Of a DNA stretch of 53,924 nt, positions 27,055 through 36,136 are shown one piece after another. The stretch is from Deltaproteobacteria bacterium (GTDB lineage Bacteria > Myxococcota_A > UBA9160 > UBA6930), in assembly GCA_029261795.1 (NCBI GenBank), contig JAJDAP010000004.1, positions 1 to 53,924 of the forward strand, read 5' to 3'. The translations under genes were made by a program, and so were the position numbers. The notes below the pieces were generated by a model. It ran no database searches. It had not been told where the DNA came from and worked only from the letters and a program-made list of their open reading frames with translations. Positions within the stretch are counted from its first letter, which is position 1. Every line of letters begins with the position of its first letter.

Positions 27055-28584
27055 CTACTCGGCCTTCAGCAGTTGTTCCGTCAGGCGATCGATCGACCAG
27101 GAATCCGAACGCTGGCTCGGCGGGTACTCCCGGAAGCTCTGCAAGAATGCGGCAGTCCGGGAGAGCCCCAGGTAGCCCTGCGGCGCCTTGTCGATCATCC
27201 AGTCGTAGAAGCTGTTCGAGTTGTGCTCGGCCTTCTCGTAGGGATCCCGACGCAGGTGGAAGATCTTGAACAGGCGGAGCGTGACGAACGGCTCGGCCCA
27301 AAGCGCCATCGTCTTGGCGCGGTTCTCGGCGAAGACGAGCTTCCAGTCTCCGACCCGGACACCCACGGGCATTCCCTGGTCATTCAGATAGTGGAACTCC
27401 GGGCGCGGGGCGCGCTCGGTCTCTCCGGTCAGGTACGGAACGAAGTTGTAGCCGTCGAGATGGAGCTTGGTGCGCTTGCCGCCTACCGTGGTGCCACCTA
27501 GCAAGCGCTTCTTCAGATCGCTGTCGCCGGCCGCCGCCGCCAGCGTTGGCATCCAGTCGAGGTGCGACATGATCTCGTTCGAGATCTGGCTCGCCTTGAT
27601 CTTTGCGGGCCAGCGCACCATCGCGGGGACGCGGTAGGCGCCTTCCCAGTTGGTGTTCTTCTCGCTCCGGAAAGGCGTGACACCTGCGTCGGGCCAGGTG
27701 TTGAAGTGGACACCGTTGTCCGTCGAGTAGAAGACGATCGTGTTCTCCGCGATCCCGAGATCGTCGAGTTGCTTCAGCATCTCTCCAATCAGCTCGTCGT
27801 GCGCAACCATCACGTCGTTGTAGACGCCCTGACCGGATTTTCCCGCGTGCTTGTCCGCGCGGTGCGTGCGGAAGTGCATGCCCGTCGTGTTGAGCCAGAC
27901 GAAGAACGGCTTCTTCGCCTTTACCGAGCGATCGACGAAGTCCTTGGCGGCCACCACGAACTCCTCGTCCACGGTCTCCATGCGCTTGCGCGTCAGCGCC
28001 CCGGTGTCCTCGATCTTGCCGTCAGCGAAGGAGTGAATCACACCGCGCGGACCGAACCGCTTGGCGAAAGCCGGGGCCTTCGGATAATCCGGATCCTCCG
28101 GTTCTTCCTCGGCGTTCAGGTGGTAGAGGTTTCCCAGGAACTCGTCGAAGCCGTGATTGGTGGGCAGGAACTGATCCTTGTCGCCCAGGTGGTTCTTCCC
28201 GAACTGGCCCGTCGCATAGCCACGTGTCTTCAAGACCTCGGCGATCGTGATATCCCGATCCTGAATCCCCAGCTCGGCTCCGGGCAGGCCCACCTTCGAA
28301 AGGCCGGTACGGAGCGGCGCCTGGCCGGTGATGAAACTCGAGCGCCCGGCGGTGCAACTCTGATCGCCGTAGTAGTCGGTGAAGCGCATGCCTTCGCTCG
28401 CGATGCGATCGATGTTGGGCGTCCGGTAGCCCATGATCCCGTCGCCGTAAGCGCTGATGTTCGTGATCCCGATATCGTCGCCCCAGAGGACAAGGATGTT
28501 GGGTTGCTCCTGTGCATGAGCTGCGGGCACGAGAAGGCCCGAGGCGAGAACGGCAGCCGCCAGAAAACGAGACAGACGAATCAA
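27055..28584 (-). CDS. Exported arylsulfatase-type sulfatase
   Basis: A 509-residue sulfatase. The TTG start at 28584 is chosen because AAGGAG sits 7 bases upstream and a clean signal peptide follows, cleaved about AHA|QE at residue 24; an in-frame ATG at 28740 would bury the signal under 52 unrelated residues. Metal ligands appear in LWGDDIG (Asp36, Asp37). The active-site motif is C77-T-A-G-R, with Ala where CxPxR has Pro. FRSEKNTNWEGAYRVP and FHLRRDPYE mark the C-terminal part. It must be matured to formylglycine; no intact maturase is visible nearby. Heads the MoxR/Bat operon. Confidence 0.92.
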   Translation of the reverse strand: MIRLSRFLAAAVLASGLLVPAAHAQEQPNILVLWGDDIGITNISAYGDGIMGYRTPNIDRIASEGMRFTDYYGDQSCTAGRSSFITGQAPLRTGLSKVGLPGAELGIQDRDITIAEVLKTRGYATGQFGKNHLGDKDQFLPTNHGFDEFLGNLYHLNAEEEPEDPDYPKAPAFAKRFGPRGVIHSFADGKIEDTGALTRKRMETVDEEFVVAAKDFVDRSVKAKKPFFVWLNTTGMHFRTHRADKHAGKSGQGVYNDVMVAHDELIGEMLKQLDDLGIAENTIVFYSTDNGVHFNTWPDAGVTPFRSEKNTNWEGAYRVPAMVRWPAKIKASQISNEIMSHLDWMPTLAAAAGDSDLKKRLLGGTTVGGKRTKLHLDGYNFVPYLTGETERAPRPEFHYLNDQGMPVGVRVGDWKLVFAENRAKTMALWAEPFVTLRLFKIFHLRRDPYEKAEHNSNSFYDWMIDKAPQGYLGLSRTAAFLQSFREYPPSQRSDSWSIDRLTEQLLKAE

Positions 28585-28591
28585 ATTCGAA

Positions 28592-28597
28592 CTCCTT
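28592..28597 (-). promoter_or_regulatory. Ribosome binding site deciding the sulfatase TTG start
   Basis: A near-perfect AAGGAG on the minus strand, 7 bases upstream of the in-frame TTG at 28582-28584. No comparable site precedes the farther ATG at 28740. Confidence 0.75.
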
Positions 28598-28813
28598 GAC
28601 GGGTGATCGGATTTCTCAGTGTGAATCGAACTGGAGCGACGATACCCGATCCGAGGGCGCAACCGATCTCGCATTTGCCTAGCGTCGACTCGTCCGAAGG
28701 TGGTAGCGGCCCCGAGCAAGCGCAACAGGTCTGTATTCATCCTCGAGCACGATCTCCAGCACGACGGTAGCCCTGCCTCGGAATCTGCCCACTATCGGTT
28801 AGGGTTCACGGCC

Positions 28814-31030
28814 ATGCGCAGAGGAGCCTTCTGGATCTTGCTGTTCGTCTCGGGCTGTTCGGAGCCAGGGTTCGTCGAGTCGCAACCGGGCCGGAGAGAA
28901 GACCCCGCCTACGTCGCCGACCTCGACTGCGCGAGTTGCCACGCCGACGAGACGCGCGCCTGGAACGGCTCCCACCACGACCTCGCCATGCAGGAGGCGA
29001 CGCCGGAGACGGTACTCGGCGACTTCGACGATGCGACCTTTGGCGAGGGCGACGCTTCGACCCGATTCTTCCGCCGCGGCGACCGCTTCCTGATCCAGAC
29101 CGCCGGCCGAGACGGCAAGCGCGCGCTCTTCGAGGTTCCCTTCGTGTTCGGCGTGGAACCACTCCAACAACTCCTGGTCGCCTTTCCCGGCGGCCGCTTG
29201 CAGTCCTTCCCGATCGCCTGGGATACACGACCCGAAGCAGACGGCGGGCAACGTTGGTTCCACCTGACACCAGAGCATGTCCCCGCCGCCGGCGACCCGT
29301 TCCACTGGACCGGGGTCTACCAGACCTGGAACCACCAGTGCGCGAGCTGCCACTCGACCGCCGTGCAGCGCGGCTTCGACGAAGACTCGGATACCTACAC
29401 CACCTCCTGGGTGGAAATCGACGTCGGTTGCCAGGCCTGCCATGGCGCTGGCGCCGCGCATGTGGCTTGGGCGAACGGTGAGGCTGGAGAGAAGCGACTG
29501 GCTTCGGTCACGAACGAGGCCCAGATCGACGCGTGCGGTCCATGCCATGCGCGCCGTAGCGAGATCGTGCCGGATGCCGTGCCCGGCGGTCGGCTTCTCG
29601 ACAGCTACCTACCGGCGACACCGCTTCCGCCGCTCTACTACCCCGACGGCCAGATTCGCGACGAGGTCTATGTGCTCGGCTCATTCCTCCAGAGCAAGAT
29701 GCACGCGGCCGGCGTCGCCTGTTCCGATTGTCACGATCCCCATCGCGCCGCGATCGTTCGCGAAGGCAACGCACTGTGTCTCGGCTGCCACGGCGGTGCG
29801 CCGCCTGCAAGGTTTGCGGCCCGACTCGCTGGAGGCGTGCAGTACGACTCACCCGACCACCATCACCACGCCGCGGGTTCCGAAGGCGCCCAGTGCGTGG
29901 CCTGCCACATGCCGGCGCGAACCTACATGGGGGTGGATGCCCGGCGCGACCATGCCTTCCGGATCCCGCGGCCGGCCCTTGCCGCGCGGTCGGGTGCACC
30001 GGACGCCTGTACTTCCTGCCACAGCGACGAAACACCGGCCTTTGCGATCCGTGCGTTCGAGGCCTGGGGCATCGACCCGGACGAAGCGGGCGGGATCGGC
30101 CCCGCACTGGCGGCAGGCTCATTGGATGCGCTCCGCGAAACCCTGCGGGGCGAGCCGCGACCGCTGGTCCGTGCTGCATCCATCGATTGGCTCGGACAGC
30201 TCTCGGCCGCGGACCCGGAAGCCCTCGAACTCGCGAGCGACGATTCCGACCCCCTCGTTCGCACCCATGCGGCGCGGGCGTCCGCCTCGTTGGAACCGCC
30301 GCAACGCGCGAAATCCGTTGCGCCGCTTCTCGAAGACCCGGTGCGCGCCGTGCGCTTGGAAGCCGCTCGAGCGTTGGCCGAGGCTCCTGCGGCCGAACTG
30401 GGCGAACGTGCCGCGGCCCGGGATGCGTTGCTCGAGGAGTTGGTCACGCTACTCCGCGCATCGGCCGATACCCCGGCGGCCCATCTCCAGCTCGGTGAAC
30501 TTGCCGAGCGTCGCGGACAGGACCCGGACGCGCACTACCGGGCCGCACTCTTTCTCGATCCAGGCCTCGAACCGGCAGCACGCCATGCCGCGCGCCGTCT
30601 CGCGGTTCGTCGCCAGCTGCCGGGAGCCGAGTCGATCCTGCGGCGCGCGCTCGAAGCCAACCCCGAGTCCGGCGCACTGAGCTACGACCTCGGCCTGCTT
30701 CTCGCGGAATCGAATCGACGCGAAGAAGCCGTGGAGCAGCTTGCGCGGGCTGCGGACCAGATGCCCGGAAACCCGCGCGTCTTCTACAACCTGGGGCTCC
30801 TGCTCGAGCAGCTCGATCAAAAACGGGAAGCAGAGGCCGTCTTGATGGCCGGCTTGCGCGGCGCACCGGATGATCCGGATCTCCTCTACGCGCTGGTTGC
30901 CTTCCACGGCAATCTCGGCAACCCCGCAGCGGCTCTGGGATTCGCCGAGCGGCTGGTGGCCGTGGCCCCGAACCCGGAGACGCTGGCCTTGCTCCAACGC
31001 ATCCGCTCAGCCAGCTCGGCGGGTCGTTAG
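28814..31030 (+). CDS. Octahaem c-type cytochrome lipoprotein with HEAT and TPR repeats
   Basis: A 738-residue lipoprotein (lipobox Cys15, FVSGCSE). Eight CxxCH haem motifs start at residues 39, 176, 206, 241, 303, 322, 361 and 399, with a paired layout like cytochrome c554/NrfB-type multihaems. HEAT-like repeats (SDDSDPLVRTHAARASASL) span about 450-540, then TPR-like repeats run to the end (GALSYDLGLLLAESNRREEA). It was started at ATG 28814, where the signal begins, rather than at 28700. Likely a periplasmic electron-transfer protein anchored in a membrane; redox partner unknown. Divergent from the sulfatase. Confidence 0.9.
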   Translation: MRRGAFWILLFVSGCSEPGFVESQPGRREDPAYVADLDCASCHADETRAWNGSHHDLAMQEATPETVLGDFDDATFGEGDASTRFFRRGDRFLIQTAGRDGKRALFEVPFVFGVEPLQQLLVAFPGGRLQSFPIAWDTRPEADGGQRWFHLTPEHVPAAGDPFHWTGVYQTWNHQCASCHSTAVQRGFDEDSDTYTTSWVEIDVGCQACHGAGAAHVAWANGEAGEKRLASVTNEAQIDACGPCHARRSEIVPDAVPGGRLLDSYLPATPLPPLYYPDGQIRDEVYVLGSFLQSKMHAAGVACSDCHDPHRAAIVREGNALCLGCHGGAPPARFAARLAGGVQYDSPDHHHHAAGSEGAQCVACHMPARTYMGVDARRDHAFRIPRPALAARSGAPDACTSCHSDETPAFAIRAFEAWGIDPDEAGGIGPALAAGSLDALRETLRGEPRPLVRAASIDWLGQLSAADPEALELASDDSDPLVRTHAARASASLEPPQRAKSVAPLLEDPVRAVRLEAARALAEAPAAELGERAAARDALLEELVTLLRASADTPAAHLQLGELAERRGQDPDAHYRAALFLDPGLEPAARHAARRLAVRRQLPGAESILRRALEANPESGALSYDLGLLLAESNRREEAVEQLARAADQMPGNPRVFYNLGLLLEQLDQKREAEAVLMAGLRGAPDDPDLLYALVAFHGNLGNPAAALGFAERLVAVAPNPETLALLQRIRSASSAGR

Positions 31031-31063
31031 GCGGCGTCGCCCTGACGACGCAACGGAGACGCG

Positions 31064-33274
31064 TCAGAAGGTGCGGCCGAGGAACAGATAGGCGGATTCG
31101 TTGCTGCCTTCGGCGACGCCGTAGCCGAAGTAGAGGGGCCCGAGCGGGGTCGACCAACCAAGGAAGACACTGCCGCCGAGAATCGCCGAGCCCGCCGAGA
31201 TGTCGCCGCGACGCTCCCACACATTGCCCATTTCGACCGAGGCGCCCAGGTAGAGCGGGTAGCGGAAGCTCAGGACGCCCAGGTCTGCGAGGCGACGGTA
31301 CGTGATCAGACGCGCGACGAGCGAGTGCTCCCCAGAGAGCTGGTCGCGATCGAGCCCCGACAGGTTCAGGAAGCCCCCCACCCGGGCGAGATCATCGAGT
31401 TCGGCCGCTTTGCCACCGAACCGTGTCGCACCGTTCGTGGAGAAGAGGACGGTCTGCTTGCCCCAGCTGCGAACATACGCGAAGCGGAGGGTCGCCAACT
31501 CGGAATCACCATCGGAGCCGAGGGAGTCGCGGAGGGAACCGTAGACCAGGCGGCTGAAGACGCCCTGGGTCGGAAAGTTGGCATCGTCCAGCGTATCGGC
31601 TGCGAAGCGGGCAAAGAAGCCGCCGCCGTCGACCTCGGAGCCGCGGAAGGATCGAGCGCCGATCACGGGTCCGGATCGGCCGTCCTGCCAACGAGCACCT
31701 ACCCGGAACTCGCCCCAATTCGAGAGTTGGCGACCGAAGTCGAGACCCAGCTCCGTTCGTCGCAACGAGAACTCGCCGACTCGCTCCTGGCCCTCGTAGC
31801 GCGGCACCTTCTCCCGAACGAACTCGAAGCTAGGCGCGACGAACCAGAGACTCTCGTTTTCGAGCGGCTGCCAGAGCTCGCTGAAGAGCCGGATCGTATC
31901 TCCAATCTGGAACTCGTTGCGCCACTCGCCGCCGAGTGCGTTCAGCGGGTTCACCGTGTAGTTGAAGGCCAGGTTGTAGACGCTCGTGTTGTCAAAATTC
32001 TCCTCGATGTTCAAGCCGATGCGCAGGTACTGGGGCCCCCAGGATTTCTCGTGGGCCGCCACCTTGAGCACGGTCTCACCACCGGTTCGATCGAGCGTGT
32101 AATCGACGCGCTGGAAGATGTCCGCCCCGTGGATTTCGGCGAGATCCCCTTCGAGGCTGTCGATGTCGAGCGGCTTGCCTGCACGATCCTCGAGTCTGGC
32201 GAGAATCACGGCGTCTCGAATCGTCGAGTCGTTTGCGAACTCGACGCGATCGACGACTGGAGGCTCGTCGCGACCGTGGCGCTGCCTGGCCAGGTACGCG
32301 GCCCATTCTGTATCGGAAACCGCGAGTTCGGAGAGACGCTCGAGGTCGGCGCGCGCGGCTTCTTCACCGATCGGGACGATCTCGCCTCCCTTCTCGAAAT
32401 CGGCAGCCCCATACCCTTCGAGCGCCGGTGTGATCAAGAAATCCTGGTCCCTCAGTTGATCGCGCTGGATCTCCGCCATCCGATCGGTCGCGATCGAGAG
32501 CACCTGATCCGCGACGCCGACGGCAGAGGACAGTTCTGCCCTGGTGCGGAGTGGGGTTCCGACATCGACGGCGATCACGATGTCTGCCCCCATCTCGAAC
32601 GCCAACCCGATGGGGATGTTGTTGACCAACATCCCGTCGACGAGAAGCATCTCGTCGAGTTCGACGGGCTGGAAGGCGCCCGGAATCGCCATGCTCGCCC
32701 GCACCGCCGTCGCGAGATCGCCGGACGAATGCACCACCTCCTGCCCGTCGATCAGGTTGGTCGAGACGGCTCGAAACGGCAGGTGCAATGCGTCGAAACT
32801 CTCGACGGCCGTGGTCCGCATCAAGAGACGACGCAGCAACAGGTTGAGCCTCTGCCCCTGGATGAAGCCCGCGGGAATCGCCACTCCGCCGTCCTTGATC
32901 CCGAACTTGGCCGCCGTGAGGAAGTTGAGATCGTCCTCCTTGCGCCGGAAAGAGAGCTGCTCGCGCGGCGTGTCGTCCTCGAAGGCCTCTGGCCAGTCCG
33001 TCGTGGTCACGATCTCCTCGAGTTCAGCCGGCGAGTAGCCGGCCGAATAGATCGAGCCCACCACCGCGCCCATGCTCGTCCCGGTCACGAGATGGACTGG
33101 AACCTGAAGCTCCTCGAGCACTTTGAGAACGCCCACGTGAGCGATGCCACGCGCACCGCCGCCCGAGAGCACAAGGCCGATGCGCGGTGAAGGCTCCTGT
33201 TCGGAAGCGGTCGCAGGAGCGGTGCTCCCGAGCATCCAGGACAACGAGAAGAGAAGTGTGGCAAGGCGGCGCAT
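31064..33274 (-). CDS. Patatin-like phospholipase with POTRA and outer-membrane barrel (type Vd)
   Basis: A 736-residue exported protein. Signal peptide (about 1-24); patatin domain with oxyanion loop GGGARG at 38-43, nucleophile GTSMG (Ser67) and the Asp motif DGMLVNN; a POTRA-like segment (VDRVEFANDSTIRDAVI); then a BamA/Omp85-type beta-barrel ending in ..LFLGRTF, with the terminal Phe typical of barrel assembly signals. This is the PlpD/type Vd autotransporter architecture, which carries a phospholipase to the cell surface. Start at 33274 chosen at the signal peptide; an in-frame start 20 codons earlier is unlikely. Confidence 0.93.
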   Translation of the reverse strand: MRRLATLLFSLSWMLGSTAPATASEQEPSPRIGLVLSGGGARGIAHVGVLKVLEELQVPVHLVTGTSMGAVVGSIYSAGYSPAELEEIVTTTDWPEAFEDDTPREQLSFRRKEDDLNFLTAAKFGIKDGGVAIPAGFIQGQRLNLLLRRLLMRTTAVESFDALHLPFRAVSTNLIDGQEVVHSSGDLATAVRASMAIPGAFQPVELDEMLLVDGMLVNNIPIGLAFEMGADIVIAVDVGTPLRTRAELSSAVGVADQVLSIATDRMAEIQRDQLRDQDFLITPALEGYGAADFEKGGEIVPIGEEAARADLERLSELAVSDTEWAAYLARQRHGRDEPPVVDRVEFANDSTIRDAVILARLEDRAGKPLDIDSLEGDLAEIHGADIFQRVDYTLDRTGGETVLKVAAHEKSWGPQYLRIGLNIEENFDNTSVYNLAFNYTVNPLNALGGEWRNEFQIGDTIRLFSELWQPLENESLWFVAPSFEFVREKVPRYEGQERVGEFSLRRTELGLDFGRQLSNWGEFRVGARWQDGRSGPVIGARSFRGSEVDGGGFFARFAADTLDDANFPTQGVFSRLVYGSLRDSLGSDGDSELATLRFAYVRSWGKQTVLFSTNGATRFGGKAAELDDLARVGGFLNLSGLDRDQLSGEHSLVARLITYRRLADLGVLSFRYPLYLGASVEMGNVWERRGDISAGSAILGGSVFLGWSTPLGPLYFGYGVAEGSNESAYLFLGRTF

Positions 33275-33385
33275 CCGGAAAGTGTAACTACGAGAGCGAC
33301 AGCGAGGCTGCTGAAGAACACGGGGCCGGCGCATCGAACCCGAGGTTGGTGCGATCGCCTCACCGCGTGGCGCTGCGGCGGCGCC

Positions 33386-33853
33386 TCAGCGGGTAGGTTC
33401 GAAGCGAACGGCGCCAACGTTTTCGGAGAGTGTGGCCCGCTGCGCCTCGTCGAGCCCGGCCGCCGGGTCGTAGCGAAACCCTCCGAACTGACTGCCCATC
33501 CACGGCAGGCGCCGCAATGTGCGCTCGCAGTGTTCGAAGAATTCGTCGGAACCCGGAGGGATCACCTCGCCCATCGCGGTGATCCGTTCGCCTCGGACAT
33601 GGAGTTCTGCCGGCCACGGCGTGCGAAAGTTCTTCCACCAACGCTTCTCGTCGCGCTTGGAAATCAGCACGATCAAGGCATCGCCGTGGCGTTGGTATCC
33701 GACCGGAATCGAGAACTCCTTTCCACTCACCCGGCCGGACCACTCGATGAGCATCAGCCCCTTGGAAGCGACGAAATGGAGCGGCGAGCGGAGCAACACC
33801 CGGACGAGCCCGTTGATGGGCGAGACCAGGTCGTTGATGCTCGGAGCGCTCAC
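33386..33853 (-). CDS. Ddn-like (deazaflavin-type) reductase
   Basis: A 155-residue split-barrel protein of the nitroreductase/deazaflavin-dependent (PF04075-like) group. GRVSGKEFSIPVGYQRHGD and ISKRDEKRWWKNFRTP are the typical cofactor-site segments. Such proteins use F420H2 or flavin to reduce quinones or enones; the cofactor here is not proven. The GTG start overlaps the BVMO stop (GTGA). It is the last gene of the seven-gene degradation operon. Confidence 0.82.
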   Translation of the reverse strand: MSAPSINDLVSPINGLVRVLLRSPLHFVASKGLMLIEWSGRVSGKEFSIPVGYQRHGDALIVLISKRDEKRWWKNFRTPWPAELHVRGERITAMGEVIPPGSDEFFEHCERTLRRLPWMGSQFGGFRYDPAAGLDEAQRATLSENVGAVRFEPTR

Positions 33854-35580
33854 TCGCCGCTGGGCCCCCGGAAGCTGAAGTTCTGCTCCATCCGGTCACC
33901 GACCTCGCGAACATGCTCGATGTACTGGCGGTACGTACCGTTGTAGTTGCCGTCTTGCCGGCGCTGGGTCTCGCCCTCGAAGTTGTAGTAGCCGGGTGTG
34001 CAGTCGGCGGCGCGCGAGGTCTTGCCGCGATTGGCGACCACCTGCTGCACCCACCACTCCTCGGCTTCGGGCGTCGTGTCGAGGGTGTGATGCCCCTGAC
34101 GACGGGCGTAGTCGATGCAACGCGCGATGTGGTCGCCCTGCGTCTGGAGCACGTCGGTCAGGTTGAACTTGAACGAGGCCTGGTAGCCGCCCATGATGAA
34201 CAGGTTCGGGTAGCCGTGCGAATGGATACCCAGCGTCGTGCGGATTCCGGACGCGTACTTGTCGTTCAGGTCGAGTCCGTTCTCGCCGACGATCCGATTG
34301 TAGATTCCGGTCTTCTGGATCTCGAAGCCGGTGGCCATGATCAGGACGTCGAGCGGATAGCTCTTCCCCTCGAAAACAGGACCCTCTGGACGGATCTCGT
34401 TGATTCCTTCCCCGTGGGTGTCTACCAGGTGAACGTTGGGCCGGTTGTAGGCGGGCAGGTAGGCGTTGTCGAAGCAAGGCCGTTTGCACATGAACATGTA
34501 CCACGGCTTCAGAGCCTCGGCGGTCTCGGGATCCTCGACGATCTTGTCGATGTGCTTGTGGATCCGCATGACGTACTCGATGTTCGCCTGCTCCTGACGG
34601 CGCACCTTCTCCTCGGGCGACATCCCTGCGCGAGGAGCCGAACCGCCGATGCCAGGAGTCTCCTGATCGAGTGCGCGCTGGCGACGCGCAGCCTGCCAAC
34701 CGGGCTGGAGCTTCGCCGCCCACTCGGCATCGGTGGGCCAATCATTCTTGATATCCACCATCGAGGGCGTGCGTTGGAACACGTGGAGTTCCTTGGCCGC
34801 CGCGCCTAGCTTCGGGATCGCCTGGACTGCCGATGCGCCGGTTCCGATGATGCCGACCACCTTGTCCGAAAGCCTCGAGAGGTCCGCGCCCGTGTACTCG
34901 TAATCCCAGCGTGACGTGTGGAACGAGTGGCCCGCGAAGGATTCGAGGCCCGGAATCTTCGGCAACTTCGGCTTGGAGAGCGTGCCGTTGGCGCACACCA
35001 CGAAACGCGCCCGCATGCGGTCGCCGCGATCCGTCTCGAGGTGCCACATCTGTTCGGTCTCGTCCCAGATCGTGGCGGTGACCGTCGTCTCGAAGACGGC
35101 CAGCTCGTAGAGGTCGTATCGCGTGGCGATGTTGCGGCAGTGGTCGTAGATCTCCGGACCCTTCGCATAGTGGTCCTTGGGCACGTAGTCCATTTCGTCG
35201 AGAAGCGGCAGGTAGTCGTAGGAGACCACGTCGCAGGCAACGCCCGGGTAGCGGTTCCAGTACCAGGTTCCGCCCACGTCGGCGCCGCGTTCGACGATCC
35301 GGATGCTCTCGACCCCATTCTCGCGGAGCCGGGCACTCGTCAGCAGCGCCGAGAAGCCGCCGCCGATGAAGAGACACTCGACGGTGTCGTGGAGCGGTTC
35401 GCGCGGCGCGGGTTCCCGCGAATGCGGATCCTCTGCGTAGTGCGAGAGTTCGCCAGCGAGATCGGACGTGAACTGGCTCGTCCCGTCGGGTCGATACCCC
35501 AGGCGTAGATCGCGTTCTTCGCCGAAGCGCTCCTTGATGCGCTCGTACTCTTCCGCAGTCCGTCGACGCTTCTCGGCCAA
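33850..35580 (-). CDS. Type I Baeyer-Villiger monooxygenase (CHMO-like)
   Basis: A 576-residue flavoprotein from the TTG start. FAD motif (IGGGFSA, about 72-78), GGTWYWNRYPG, the BVMO fingerprint FAGHSFHTSRWD at about 215-226, and the NADPH motif GTGASA (about 246-251) are all present. It inserts oxygen next to a ketone, making an ester or lactone. The TTG at 35580 has AGGGAGA 6 bases upstream; an in-frame GTG at 35658 would overlap the SnoaL gene by 26 bases and lacks such a site, but cannot be excluded. Sixth gene of the operon. Confidence 0.94.
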   Translation of the reverse strand: MAEKRRRTAEEYERIKERFGEERDLRLGYRPDGTSQFTSDLAGELSHYAEDPHSREPAPREPLHDTVECLFIGGGFSALLTSARLRENGVESIRIVERGADVGGTWYWNRYPGVACDVVSYDYLPLLDEMDYVPKDHYAKGPEIYDHCRNIATRYDLYELAVFETTVTATIWDETEQMWHLETDRGDRMRARFVVCANGTLSKPKLPKIPGLESFAGHSFHTSRWDYEYTGADLSRLSDKVVGIIGTGASAVQAIPKLGAAAKELHVFQRTPSMVDIKNDWPTDAEWAAKLQPGWQAARRQRALDQETPGIGGSAPRAGMSPEEKVRRQEQANIEYVMRIHKHIDKIVEDPETAEALKPWYMFMCKRPCFDNAYLPAYNRPNVHLVDTHGEGINEIRPEGPVFEGKSYPLDVLIMATGFEIQKTGIYNRIVGENGLDLNDKYASGIRTTLGIHSHGYPNLFIMGGYQASFKFNLTDVLQTQGDHIARCIDYARRQGHHTLDTTPEAEEWWVQQVVANRGKTSRAADCTPGYYNFEGETQRRQDGNYNGTYRQYIEHVREVGDRMEQNFSFRGPSGE

Positions 35581-35586
35581 TCGCGA

Positions 35587-35593
35587 TCTCCCT
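35587..35593 (-). promoter_or_regulatory. Ribosome binding site deciding the BVMO TTG start
   Basis: AGGGAGA on the minus strand, 6 bases before the TTG at 35578-35580. It supports the shorter form of the protein. Confidence 0.6.
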
Positions 35594-35632
35594 GTCTCCC
35601 CTCGGACGGTACCCGAACCCGGGAGTTCCTGG

Positions 35633-36136
35633 CTAAGCCTCGGATCTGGCCCGGCCACGCTTCAGGGCGATGCCGGACACGTCGGGATTCCCCGAGGACC
35701 AGGTGACGGTCAGCGTGATCTTCCGGAACTTCCAGCCGCCCGGCGTCCTCAGCAGGTCGTTCGTGTAGTAGCCACCGATCGTCCAACGCTCGTCGCCGGG
35801 TGCAAGAGCGTCGCCCTGCTCCCGGGCGACGAAGTGTTCCGCTTGCATGTTGGAAACACAGGTCGCCTCGTCGCCCCGGACCGAGATCACGTGGTTGGTG
35901 CTGGTGTGTTGGGTCGCCTCGAAGCCATCGAAGAGCCGCTTCGCGTCGCGCACCCATTTCTCCGCCGCAAAGACGCCGGCTGGGATGCCGACCGATCCGA
36001 AATCCATCTCGATCTCGTCCATGAAGATCGAGCGATAGAGCGCCCAGTCACGACGGTCGAGCCCGGTCGCATAGCCGAGCACCACATCGCTGATCTCGGC
36101 GCGGTCGATCAGATCCTGGGGAGAGAGCTGGCTCAT
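35633..36136 (-). CDS. SnoaL-like/NTF2-fold protein
   Basis: A 167-residue protein of the SnoaL-like polyketide cyclase/limonene-epoxide-hydrolase fold group: DLIDRAEISDVVLGYATGLDRRDW at the start, then IFMDEIEMDF and the strand FRKITLTVTWSSG. Members of this fold isomerise, hydrate or hydroxylate cyclic substrates; individual function cannot be read. GGAGG lies 7 bases before the ATG, which abuts the EthD stop with no gap. Confidence 0.87.
   Translation of the reverse strand: MSQLSPQDLIDRAEISDVVLGYATGLDRRDWALYRSIFMDEIEMDFGSVGIPAGVFAAEKWVRDAKRLFDGFEATQHTSTNHVISVRGDEATCVSNMQAEHFVAREQGDALAPGDERWTIGGYYTNDLLRTPGGWKFRKITLTVTWSSGNPDVSGIALKRGRARSEA

Noticed and set aside
31325..33190. A 621-codon plus-strand open frame
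   Set aside because: It is antisense to the patatin-barrel gene, whose signal, active site and terminal Phe are unambiguous.
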